Below, piece by piece: positions 38,673 to 49,480 of a DNA stretch of 64,000 bases. Positions within the stretch are counted from its first letter, which is position 1; the number at the start of each line of letters is the position of its first letter. This DNA is from Daphnia carinata (Eukaryota > Arthropoda > Branchiopoda > Diplostraca > Daphniidae). The stretch spans positions 3,838,517 to 3,902,516 of the forward strand of contig NC_081339.1 in NCBI RefSeq assembly GCF_022539665.2, in the 5' to 3' direction. The notes under the pieces are model-generated. The model had not been told where the DNA came from and searched no databases. It worked only from the letters and a program-made list of their open reading frames with translations. Made by a program: the position numbers and the translations under genes.

Positions 38673-41600
38673 ATGGCAGCAAAACAGCTTCAAACGTTCG
38701 TCCAGAAATCTACAAAAAATAAAGTAAATATTGTTGGACAATTTCTTAAACTTAAGTTTTTTTAAAAACAAATTTAATTTAAAGTCGGAACTAGATTTTT
38801 TGGTCTTGCTTGTTTTCCTTTTGTTATGCGCCCGGTGTGTAAGCCTACAATGAACATTTAAGATCGTACGTTTAAAGTATTTTAGATAAAAACACATTTC
38901 GTCGATTTCGAACATTATTTTTAACTTAAGAGTAAATTCGTAAAGATCGACACATACACCATATTAAATCCATTTTGATTGGTATCGAATTTTCTAGACA
39001 CTGACGCTGGTAGTATGTTGCATTATCGCCCTATCGACGCTCCCTGTTTTGGATTGCTCGCTTGTTTCAACTAATTCCGATGGCGAGCAGGTTTTACAAC
39101 GTAACGATTCAAAGATTGTCTTTAAACAATTCTATTATCTTTGTTCGATTGCCAATTGTTTAACTTAAATTCCAGGGGCTGTCCCACACACCACCCCGCA
39201 ACCGCCAATTATGAAACCCATGATCGATATGAGAGGCTTCCCCGATACCCAGGGACATTGCCCTCACGCCGGTTTTTTTCGAAATACAACAGATTGCGCC
39301 CAGTTTTACAGGTAATGTTCACTGCTATAACTAATGATTAAAAGTGTCACCCTAATAAGACGTTGGTTGGCATGCGGTTTAGGTGTGTTGATTTTAACCG
39401 AAATGGAAAACATACCTTCTTCCGCTTCATGTGCGGACCAGGGACACTTTTCGAACCCAAATACTCCCTTTGCTTAGGGCCGAGGATGTTAGTGACGCCG
39501 TGTTCACCGCCTCCGCCGCCGCCTACGACTACGCCGCCACCTACGCCACCACCGACGCCACCTACGCCACCACCGACGCCACCTACGCCGACTACGCCTA
39601 CGCCGCCACCGACGCCACCTACGCCGACTACGCCGACTACGCCGCCACCTACGCCGCCGACGCCACCTACGCCTACGACTACACCTACACCGCCGACACC
39701 TACACCGCCGACACCTACACCGCCGACACCTACACCGCCGACACCTACACCGCCGACACCTACACCGCCGACACCTACACCGCCGACACCTACACCGCCG
39801 ACACCTACACCGCCGACACCTACACCGCCGACACCTACACCGCCGACACCTACACCGTCGACACCTACACCGTCGACACCTACACCTACGGTCCCTATTC
39901 TGTCTCCAGTACCTATCCAAATATCCACGGAGAACTGCGCCGGAATTTTGGCAGTACAGGATGTGGACACATATAAATTTGCGAAACTAGAAAAGGTATC
40001 CATACCTCCGAACAGTATCTCCGGAATAAAAACTTGTGGCGGGAACTCCAACATCAACATTACAGAAGACGATAAGATAACAACCTACCCCCAATTTCCA
40101 TCTGGGGCAATCCTACTAATAAGTACAAAACAAGGTGTTGGAGAGGTTACTGACATCGAAAACAGCATATTCATCACAAACACAACCAAAATAACCCTCC
40201 CACCATCTACAACGTACGAAAGAATCGATTTAGACACTCGAGGTAAAATCGTAAACCGGAAATTCCTGATGACGACCACTTTGGAGAGCACCGTAGAAAT
40301 CAGGAGTGAAATGAGCATTTACGGACAAGTAACCCTCGCAGATAATAGAGTAACTACAATTGGAGGATGGCGATTTACAAAGGCATACATGATAAAAAAT
40401 TACTCGCCAACGATTTTGGCATCGTTTGCGATCCTTTCGAACGTTACGACTTTGGATACGGTCGTCTACACTACATCAAAGGCTTTCACTAACAGCCAGC
40501 AGTACATTGTTGGAATTGTTACGGTAGGCGAACCGACTGATAACATTCAATCAAACGGCCCTCTACCCTACGCCTTCTCCGTTTCAAGTCAAGATCGTTT
40601 GGCAATCATCCCTAACGCAGGTTTAGGAAACATCACACTGGTTGAAACTTCTTCAACTAGTCGAACTGAAATTTCGTTGTCGCCTGAAACTTTGTTGGTT
40701 ATCCAACCCCCTGCTGGTTCAAGCGGAAGTGTCACGAATCTCGTGCAGCCAATCTATACCTCTAACGAGACAACTATCACGTTCCCAGCTGGAAGCATCG
40801 TTTCAACATTTAAAATTCGCACGGATGGAAAAATGGAAGAAATTTCGAGCGTTCCGATAACATCGCATTTTAGTGTCTTCATCGCAGCACGAAGCATTGC
40901 TGGAATCATCCAGACTTCGAGTGATGACGTTATAACACAAATTGGCTCGAAATTTTTTTCTGTCCGAGGTGTAAGAGGGTCTTCAAGTGAAACTTACGTT
41001 GGGGTAATCAATGTAAATTCACACAGGAAGCAATTTGAATCGATATCCGGAATTCTTCGGATAGGAGATCCATCTTTTTTGAACTACCAACAGTCTTTAA
41101 CCACTTTGAAAAACATTGACATCCCTGCAGGTTCAACTAGCGCTATTCTTGTTTCGGGTGAGATCATCGTCATAGAAGAAGATGGTTCTTCCAGCAAGCA
41201 GACCAGCCTATCAATCCCCTCCGGAGGAATTTTGAGAATCGTCACGGCGGCCGAGGGTGCCACAATCACCGGAATCTCAAACGATTACTTTACCACCAAT
41301 TCCACTCAACTCACTTTCCTAAAGGGAACGCAATTCGAAATATTTTCCATGAATCCCGCTGGCGCGATGTGGTTTGAAAAATCTATTTACATTAACGCTA
41401 AAACCACTATCACGTTTCCAGTTGGAAGTATTTTCGGAGAACTCATTCTTTCTAGTCGAGGGATAGTGACAGGAATCGGAAAGGCACACGTTTCTACTCG
41501 ACATTTGCTTATTACGGAATCACCACCCCCCGTTCCCATCACTGCTCGGCATGTATGGCGTCATTTATTTTAATGAAAACTTTACCTTGTCTCGATCCAT

Positions 41601-42163
41601 TGTCACCACTTCAACGGCCGTGCAAAGTCAGTTGCAAACAATTGCTGCCATTGTCGAAACAACGGCGCGCAAACAATTCAATAGCACCACTTCACTATCT
41701 GTTGCGTCCGGCAGCTCTTTTGTAATTATTCCTGCAAAGGGACAAGGAGTTGTATCGATGAGTGAAAAGGGAACTACATCCACTTTTAGTATTTTACCTG
41801 GCCAGATGTTTGGGTTCTTCAACGTTCAAAATGCCAACGTGACATACGTTAGTGATGGTCTTTACACGACGGCCGCTACTTTGATATCGTTCGGTCCCGG
41901 AACGATATACGGTGTCGTCAAAATTGGACTTGATGGAGCCATTCTTCCTATGGAATTCGGTAGTACATCAACGGGCGAGTTGTCCATAACTGTAACAAAA
42001 GAGAGTATAGTTGGAGTGCTTGATTTAATATATCGAGACGGACGTCCAATCATCAAGTCTATTGGGGGTGCACCTTTCGTGGTTCGAAACTTGATTTCTA
42101 CATCGACTCCAAGTAGTGCCAATGGTGTAATTGGACTACTCGGAATTGACGATATTTCGACTT

Positions 42164-42194
<31 letters not shown>

Positions 42195-42997
42195 ACCACC
42201 ACCACCCCCAACACCAACAGGAACACCCCCAACACCACCACCAACCCCAACACCAACAGGAACACCCCAACCCCCAACACCACCAACACCAACAGGAACC
42301 AACACCACCAACACCAACAGGAACACCCCCAACACCAACACTACCACCACCCTCACCCTCAGACCCATTTGACATTGATTGCTCATCAGATAAACCCCTG
42401 CGATTCCCACTCGACTGTTCACGATTCTATCAGTGTATCACTGTAGGCGACGTACGTCAAGTTTACGTCTTACCCTGTGCCCCAGGACTCTACTTCGACA
42501 ATGATTCATCTAGTTGCCGACGCCCAAGCGAAACTGTTTGTCGAGATAATTCTTCAATTTCTTCCACAAATAATTCTGACGATGGCGGGATAATCGAACT
42601 TAGCTGTAACCAAAATTATTATCGATACCCCCTTAACTGTCGAAATTTCTACACCTGCTTCAAGAACGGTGAAACAGAAACGATCAACGTCTTCGCTTGT
42701 ACAGACAACTTAGTTTTCGACGAGACTAGTTGGAAATGTCTGCTACCATCGGAAACGCTGCCTTGTAACGTAAAAAATAATTTTTTCAAATCACCCGCTC
42801 AGTTGCAAGAAAAATTGGGTACCAGTTCCATCATTTCAAAATCCATCGCCATTTTTGAAGAGCAAACAAAAACTGTATCCAAAAGCAAACGATTGGCTGA
42901 GGCAGGTGCCCTGTCGTTACCCCTCTACGGCAGACGAGGAGCTTTCCAAAATCAACTGGCAATTCGTATGAGCGCCGTCTCTGAAATTCCAGAATGA
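38673..42997 (+). CDS. Secreted CBM14 mucin with four beta-rich modules, two frame breaks
   Basis: Exons 38673-38723, 38998-39100, 39176-39311 and 39383-42997. The first two encode a signal peptide (LTLVVCCIIALSTLPVLDC). Then come an N-terminal CBM14 domain (HCPHAGFFRN to LVTPC), a PT-rich linker, one four-module block matching modules A-D of the upstream giant gene, a second PT-rich linker and two CBM14 domains. The last exon is open except for two shifts of frame. One is at a run of six C (41526-41531), just before the module-D start GMYGVIYF; the other is in the CCAACACCA repeat near 42295-42302. Homology resumes exactly after each. Both sites are slippage-prone, so sequencing or assembly error is likely; if real, the product would end before module D. 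An AATAAA lies at 43211-43216. Expected to be an extracellular chitin binder. Confidence 0.8.
39680..39880 (+). repeat. 15-bp coding minisatellite (PPTPT)n
   Basis: Near-perfect head-to-tail 15-mers of the type ACACCTACACCGCCG, about 12 copies, encode the pentapeptide PPTPT. A less regular GCCACC/GACTACG region precedes it from about 39510. Unlike the Pro-Ala repeat of the upstream gene, these units are nearly identical at the DNA level, which implies recent expansion. All other frames across it are open by accident. Confidence 0.9.
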
Positions 42998-44440
42998 AAC
43001 AAGACCTCGCCGCCAACCCAAAATGCCCCCCTCCTGACTACGCAACCGAAAGCCAGGAAATCTCCGACAATTCTTATTTAATAATACCCAACCGCTTCAT
43101 GTTTTTTCGTATTGTATCAATTATTTGGACAAGGTGCTGGTGCGTATATGGATGTACCGTTACTGCTTTGCCTTATAAAAGGGAAATTTATGCAATGGAG
43201 AAGGTATTGGAATAAACATATGATTAATAACGCAACCGATATCGTTTCACTTTAAAACCACAACATCCATAAAAACAAAACAATATGGTATGCAATTTTG
43301 CGAAGAAAAATTGTATGCGATACTATTTTTAGCTCCTCTATAAGGCTATTCAAGGTAACTGCCAAAAGGCTAAACACTTCAAAATGAGAAACGCTTCAAA
43401 TATCGCCCTACCGCAAACTTGCATCTTTTCCATATCACGTTCGAATAAAAAAAAAAAAAAAAAAAAAAAAAGAGGAGGCAGTTTAATTCTATTGTGGGAA
43501 GGTTATGCTCGCTAAGGAAATCTGCCTGAGTTTCAGCTTTCAACGCAAATATATTTTTACTGAGTCCTTGAAAGGTCGTTTGTTGATCCCGGAGCTGCGA
43601 CGATATCTGCGCATGAACGAATCTGCAAGCAGCTTCTTCATATTACTGACAAATATTTAAGCGCCAAATTTAAGAAGAAAAGTGTTGAGAATTATTTGTT
43701 CTAGACGACGGCTTAATTGTTGGGCGATTCAATACTTTTTCAAAGAGAAACTAACACCCTGGCCTCACACAAAGGACGTACAACGAAGGTCAAAAGAACA
43801 CACTACAGTCAGTAAGCTCGGCGTATTCGCACGTAAAAGAGATAAGATCCACCTGAACCAAGAAGCGACCATTGATCAACGAATTGGAAACCCATTTCAT
43901 TTTTGCACCACCACACGAAATAATTTTTTTTTTGTTACATGACAAAGTACTATTGCCAAAAATTCAAAAGACCCCCGTTGTTCTCAATGCCACATTACTT
44001 CAGGTACCTTAACCCCCCCCCTTCCTCTCAGAAATACAAGGGAGTGGGATGTCTAAACTTTTGAAGGCATCTGCATGAAATGTTAAACGATCTGAATTAA
44101 GTGTTATTCGAGTACCAAATCCGGATGGAACACGTCATTGACGTGACTCTAAGAAATGTAAATTGCCTTTGAGGTGAAGTTCACAAAAGATAAAAGATGC
44201 AAACATATCAGACATCCCGCTTGCAAATCGGTTCTACTGATGGTGCAAAACATACCTGAAGGGAGGGCAAACACTATTGGCTATCTTTGAGCATCGGTTC
44301 GAACTAGATTTGTTTTTAGCTCCTTTTTCAGAGCACACCCTTTAAAAGAGAAGAATTCGAGTTTTTCGAGTTAGCGCTCTTCGCTACGCGATCTAGCTAC
44401 GTCGTTGCAAAAGGGCGGATACGAAACAGAATCGAGAACT
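42998..44440. other. Spacer between second and third CBM14 genes
   Basis: It contains the 3' end of the upstream gene (AATAAA at 43211) and a long A run (43447-43471). No coding sequence is supported. A TTTAAAAG box at 44341-44348 lies about 95 bp before the next start codon and could serve as its TATA element. Confidence 0.5.
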
Positions 44441-45724
44441 ATGAAATTTGTTATCAAATCCAGTATGAAGAACGCTGTGATTTGTTTGCTAACACTTGGT
44501 ATCGTACAGACTAAAAGTGAGGGCATGAATAATGGTGAGTTTACGAGTGATTTTAAGGATTTTACTAAGACATTTAGAAATTCTCTTTTTAAATGCCTGT
44601 TTAGTACAACGCAAGATCGAAAAACACACGGAAAGATTCTACGATAAATTTGGACTTTGCAGCGAGGCTGGCTACAAACGTAACGATACGGACGCTACTC
44701 AATTTTACAGGTAAGGAATCGTTCAAGATCAAAGTCTGTAAAGAATCATGGTCTTTTGAAATTTTATACATGCCCGCCTATTAAAACGATGAATTTATGC
44801 CATTTTGTCCCCCCCCCCCCCAAAAGGTGCGTCGATTTTTACGGAAAAGGGAAAAACTTTGTCGTGTTTAAATTTGCATGCCCACCTGCACTTGAATTCG
44901 ATGAGAAGCTCTTGGTTTGCGTTTTGCCAAAAGAAGCACCCATTCCTACAGCACTAACCTTCAGCTCAAATGCTCAAAATTCTGTTTCAACTGAGCTCCC
45001 TTCCTCTCCAGCTGACCCTGAAGCCGACAGCTTAACACTCCTTCCTCCACCCACATCCACCAGCGCTGTTGGCGGACCTGACACTCTACTGGAGTCAACA
45101 TCCGTCAGACTTCCAGCAGAGTCGTTTCTACTCTTAACAGATTCCTTGCAACCTGTCGCATTACAAACGAGTCCCTCAAATTCAAATGATCAAGTGCTTG
45201 AAGCTATTGAAAAAGTGGTGGAAACCGCCGACATCGTAAAGCAGACAATGGAGATGGATTGCAGCTCACAAAAATTCTACCGTCTTCCCAATTCCGATTG
45301 CAATCGATTCTACCAATGTTACTTGAAATCTATTAGTATTTTTGCATGTGCCCCAGGGTTGATTTTTGATGAGGCTACGGCAAAGTGTTCCCTACCAGAG
45401 GAGTCCGGCTGTGAGCAGCACGTGATGAATCCTATTGCTGATGAATTACCCGATTTCCTTGAAATTGACTGTTCGTCGGGTGTTCTACGCCGATACCCGT
45501 TTGATTGCCGAAATTTCTATCAATGTTACGACAACGGTAGTGCAAAATCTTTGTTGTTTTATTCTTGCTCAGCTGGACTCATTTTCGACGAAGAATCAAA
45601 CAACTGCCTGCGTCCTTACGAAACGTCTCCATGCTTTGCAAATGGCCGCCATTTCAAACCCTCCCCACTTGACTACCACCTTCAAAAACTTTTCCTTTCA
45701 CTACCAAACGTATTTACCAAATAG
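44441..45724 (+). CDS. Secreted protein with three CBM14 domains, no beta modules
   Basis: Exons 44441-44534, 44605-44710 and 44827-45724 are in phase and give about 365 aa. The signal peptide is residues 1-28 (VICLLTLGIVQTKSEG). An N-terminal CBM14 (GLCSEAGYKRNDTD to FACPPALEFDE) is split by an intron at the same codon and phase (QFYR|CVDF) as in the two upstream genes. A Ser/Pro/Thr-rich linker of about 130 aa follows, then two CBM14 domains (MDCSSQKFYRLP and IDCSSGVLRRYP, both with FYQC). It has the ends of its larger neighbours but completely lacks the module region. Expected role: extracellular chitin binding. An AATAAA lies at 45911-45916. Confidence 0.88.
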
Positions 45725-46382
45725 TTTTAACCAGCAAATAAGCCAAGCAAGGGGCACATAAACCAAGTAAAGAAGCAATAACAACTTTGTCAATCTTATC
45801 TGAAAAACGAATGCAAAGGCAAAAATGCTTACCACTACTCCAAACGTGTCGACACTGCCTTAGGGTCGGGGTGCAATGACTTCTTATTAATGTAACTTTA
45901 ATTTATACCAAATAAACTTTTGGCTTATTCATCACCATTTGAAAGACCCGAGTTAGTGAAAATACTAATGAACAGGAAAAAAACGGAAATACGTTATTCG
46001 CGTACTAATGAAAAGAAAGGAAACGGAATACGTTGCTCCCCATCAATCACATGGGATGGAATGAGCATGATTAATGTCTCGTGTGACCATTGTGTGACTC
46101 AATGGCAATGCCGTGATGTCCGGTATAACCTATTACCTGGATATTGCCACAAAACTCATTTAGGATGTATTATTTTTTCGGAAAAAATACATTATTGTGG
46201 TACTAAACGACTACATACAACAACACACGTTCCACAAAGAAAATATAAACAAAGAAAATAACGTATGTTTTTAATCGGTGAAACCGGCAACGCTCACTTG
46301 GTCGCATGTCAGCTGCCGGAAAATCAAATCATAACAAACAAAAACAAGTGGAAAATTGAGACATTTTTAGTTTTTTTGAAAC
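45725..46382. other. Spacer, nothing seen beyond 3' UTR
   Basis: AATAAA at 45911-45916 serves the upstream gene. The remaining open frames are short and without recognisable features. Confidence 0.6.
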
Positions 46383-47553
46383 ATGGCTTCAGAAAACGGT
46401 AGGTATAACGAACTGAAAAAGATTTAATTATCAATTTAAAAAGTGTAGGCTAAAATTACCTTCATTTGTAGCTCAGATCTTACCGAACGTAAAAAGGATT
46501 TTCCTAGTTTTATCAGGGAAAGGTGGTGTAGGTAAATCCACAGTTAGTACTCAATTGGCTCTAACACTTCAGAATAGTGGCTTTAAAGTAAGTATTATTT
46601 TTCCAGTAACCTAAGGTAATATTCAACAACAGTTTTTTCATTAATGCATAAGGTTGGGCTGTTAGATATTGATCTGTGCGGTCCTAGCATACCGCGAATG
46701 CTTGGCTTAGAAAATAGCTCTGTTCATCAGTGTGCGCAAGGGTAACCTCAAATTGTTTTAGCTAGCAGTTTCCATGTTTTCTAATCTTTATTTTTCAAAG
46801 CTTAGATGGGTTCCAGTTTACACAACCCCTGACCAGACCTTGGGAGTAATGTCTGTTGGATTTTTACTAGGAAATAAAGATGATCCAGTTATTTGGAGAG
46901 GCCCTAAGAAAACAGGTATGGTTATTCCTAATCATCTATTTTGTTAAAATAATATATTGACCTCCTCTTTTTTGTATATCAAGCTATGATCAAGCAGTTT
47001 CTTACTGATGTGTATTGGCAAGATTTAGATTATCTGATCATTGATACTCCTCCTGGAACATCAGATGAACATATTTCAGTTATGGAAAACCTTAAGTATG
47101 ATTACTGTTGCTAGAGCAAAAAACGTGCACAAAATTGTGATAATTATGTAAAATCGTGGGTCACATAGGAGCGTGAGATGTGACGGCGCAATCCTTGTGA
47201 CAACGCCGCAAGCAGTGGCTGTTGGAGATGTTCGCAGAGAATTGACTTTCTGCAAAAAGACTGGGTTGAAGGTCACTGGAATTTTAGAGAATATGTGTGG
47301 CTATGTTTGTCCACATTGTTCAGAATGCACGAATATTTTCTCCTACGGGGGTGGGGAATCTTTAGCTGAAATGGGTAAAGTGCCTTTTCTCGGACGGATT
47401 CCAATTGATCCTAAATTAACTAAAGCCATGGAAAGTGGAGAAAATTTCATTACATCATTTAATGAGTCAGTAGCAGCCCAAACATTCATTAGCATAGTCA
47501 AAAATTTTATAATACCACGAGAGGAAACTATGGATGTATCAGAGCACCAATAA
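46383..47553 (+). CDS. NUBP2: Cytosolic Fe-S cluster assembly factor NUBP2
   Basis: Six exons, 46383-46398, 46472-46587, 46653-46741, 46806-46915, 46984-47095 and 47169-47553, are all in phase and give 275 aa, the usual length for NUBP2 (Cfd1). This P-loop scaffold works with NUBP1 to build 4Fe-4S clusters in the cytosol and nucleus. A deviant Walker [11 protein letters not shown], lies at about residues 20-29, followed by [31 protein letters not shown] and [15 protein letters not shown]. The C-terminal metal site is [13 protein letters not shown], with the CPHC pair that binds the bridging cluster. The short N-terminus, lacking the extra N-terminal ferredoxin-like cysteines of NUBP1, favours NUBP2. 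An AATAAA overlaps the stop codon. Confidence 0.95.
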
Positions 47554-48221
47554 ATTTTCTGCATATTGTTAGCAGTTTTTAAACTTTATATTAATAGTTA
47601 AAACGGTTATAGTTCATCACGTTCCTATTGCATATTCCTCGAAAGTCAAAATGGAGATGCTTCCTGTTGTTTACGTGTTTTGTTAATTGGTTTTTTTTCT
47701 TTTCTTTTTTGTTTTTTTTTGTTCGTTTTCTTTTTAGTTATTTATTAATATTTTTTATTTATGCTACGAAAGCTTGGCAACGCAGGCGTCATTTCATTGT
47801 AGTCTGCTGGGAGACGTCAACATTTGGTAAGCATTTCAATTCGATTTCCCTAAATTTTAAACAAAAAACACGCGATAGTTATTAGTTTCCAAGTTGGCAT
47901 AGGAACGGAATGTTCCCCATTCTGTAGATGTGTAAGAAAAAGTTGAAAAAATCAGCTTATTACGGTAATAATAAGTATACTAAACCACATGACAGGTGAG
48001 TACAACGTGACGGTACTCTGTCTTCTTTTGATCAATATGTCGATAACAACGATGGTAACTATGTACATAGAAACATTTGTTACCATGGCAGCAACTCAGA
48101 AAAACGAGTTCTTCGCCTTTTCTAGATGGCTTTTTTCTTGGTAGTCTTTGATGTATGTTGGCTGTGAAAACCTGAGGGTTAAAGTTTCTCCAAAAACTAA
48201 ATAGTGTGTAAATTCAGTGAT
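47554..48221. other. Spacer between NUBP2 and ZDHHC genes
   Basis: AT-rich sequence with a long T-rich tract (47690-47740). No gene seen. Confidence 0.6.
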
Positions 48222-49340
48222 ATGAAAAGAAAAAACAAAGTGACACCACAGGAAAATCCTGACTGGAAAAGAAAGCATGGTTTTCAGCCACCTTTGCATC
48301 CTCAGCAAATAATGGGATGGAGCCTCCTATTTTTTGCTGCCTTCTTCATTCACACAATTCAAATCCCTTCTTTGCCATGGCCTTTTCAAATTCCTTTACA
48401 ACCAATAATTGCTCTACTTCTAGCTATTCTTCTTGGTTCAATGCTAGTCACATCATTGTGTAATTGTGAAGACCTTGGGAGTAAGGCACATAAAGTTGAC
48501 TCACAAAAATGCCAATGGTGTGATGTAATCCTTTCTAGTCCACAAACCAAGCATTGCAGCCTATGCAACAAGTGCATTGAAGGCTTTGACCACCACTGCA
48601 AGTGGCTTAATCAGTGCATTGGCAGCCGAAATTATAGTCATTTTGTGGCATCCATCACAAGTGCCTGCATCTTGTGTGTAATCATTTGCCTGTTGTGTGT
48701 CGTGGAAATCAGCTTACTGTACACCTGCAAGATAAGCCAGACCTGCATCAATCCTCTTTTCCTAAATACTAACCTCAATCCCATTCTTTTCACCTTCTTG
48801 TCGATGATTTTCTTCCTTTTAAGTGCATTCGGAAGCGGCTTGTTGATTCATTTATGTGCCTTTCACGCGTACATCAAGTGGAACGGTTGGACAACCTATG
48901 AGTACATACGACGACAGTTAGACAAGGAATTAAACTCGTATCCTGCAAATTACCTAGTGAAGAAATCCAAAAAGCGGTGGTGGAGTCAGTTTCCTTGCTT
49001 TGCTTGTTATACGTCTTGCCGTGACCAGAGTAGTGAACAGTCAAACACATCTTCACCAATCTTCACCGTATCAAGCGGTTTAATGGGAGTATCTAGTCTC
49101 CTTCTTCGTCACCCTCGCAACAACATGGTCTCCGTTTACCCTTCCACGCCTTCCGCCATCCAGTCCTACGATCATCAAATCAGTCCTCTTCCCAATTCTA
49201 ATAAGCTTTGCAAGAAAACGCCCAAATTGCCGAAAATTATTCGTACCTCGCCTAGTGAAGACGCGTCCAATGAATCATGGACTAACTCGAAAATGCGTGA
49301 GCCCTCCACGTCTGTCGAGCATTTGTTGAAACCCGCCTAA
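48222..49340 (+). CDS. ZDHHC palmitoyltransferase, ZDHHC1/11-like
   Basis: A single exon of 372 aa encodes an integral membrane S-acyltransferase that transfers palmitate to protein cysteines. The start is the ATG at 48222; the frame is open 18 bases further upstream but only from GTG. The motif [15 protein letters not shown] before the first membrane segment is typical of the ZDHHC1/ZDHHC11 group. Two membrane segments (about 36-55 and 61-80) precede the cysteine-rich domain [22 protein letters not shown]. The catalytic DHHC (about 123-126) is in [18 protein letters not shown]. Two more membrane segments and a Ser/Pro-rich cytosolic tail follow. All zinc-binding Cys/His positions I can see are kept. 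The lack of introns is unusual beside the intron-rich neighbours. Vertebrate ZDHHC1 acts in STING signalling; no such role is implied here. Confidence 0.93.
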   Translation: MKRKNKVTPQENPDWKRKHGFQPPLHPQQIMGWSLLFFAAFFIHTIQIPSLPWPFQIPLQPIIALLLAILLGSMLVTSLCNCEDLGSKAHKVDSQKCQWCDVILSSPQTKHCSLCNKCIEGFDHHCKWLNQCIGSRNYSHFVASITSACILCVIICLLCVVEISLLYTCKISQTCINPLFLNTNLNPILFTFLSMIFFLLSAFGSGLLIHLCAFHAYIKWNGWTTYEYIRRQLDKELNSYPANYLVKKSKKRWWSQFPCFACYTSCRDQSSEQSNTSSPIFTVSSGLMGVSSLLLRHPRNNMVSVYPSTPSAIQSYDHQISPLPNSNKLCKKTPKLPKIIRTSPSEDASNESWTNSKMREPSTSVEHLLKPA

Positions 49341-49480
49341 ATCGATGTTCTTGCATTTTTACAACTGTGATTTTTTAAAGAATTAACTGCAATTTTTAAA
49401 TGAATGTTTTACCTCTATTTCCCCAAAAAGCTAGAAAGCCGTAAAAAGATCCGCCTTAAGTAGCACCAGAAATAAGAAAT

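Noticed and set aside
39347-40060. Long minus-strand frames of Gly-Val or Arg-Cys repeats and a plus-strand Tyr-Ala-Asp-Thr frame
   Set aside because: They are frame artefacts of the 15-bp minisatellite inside the real CBM14 gene.
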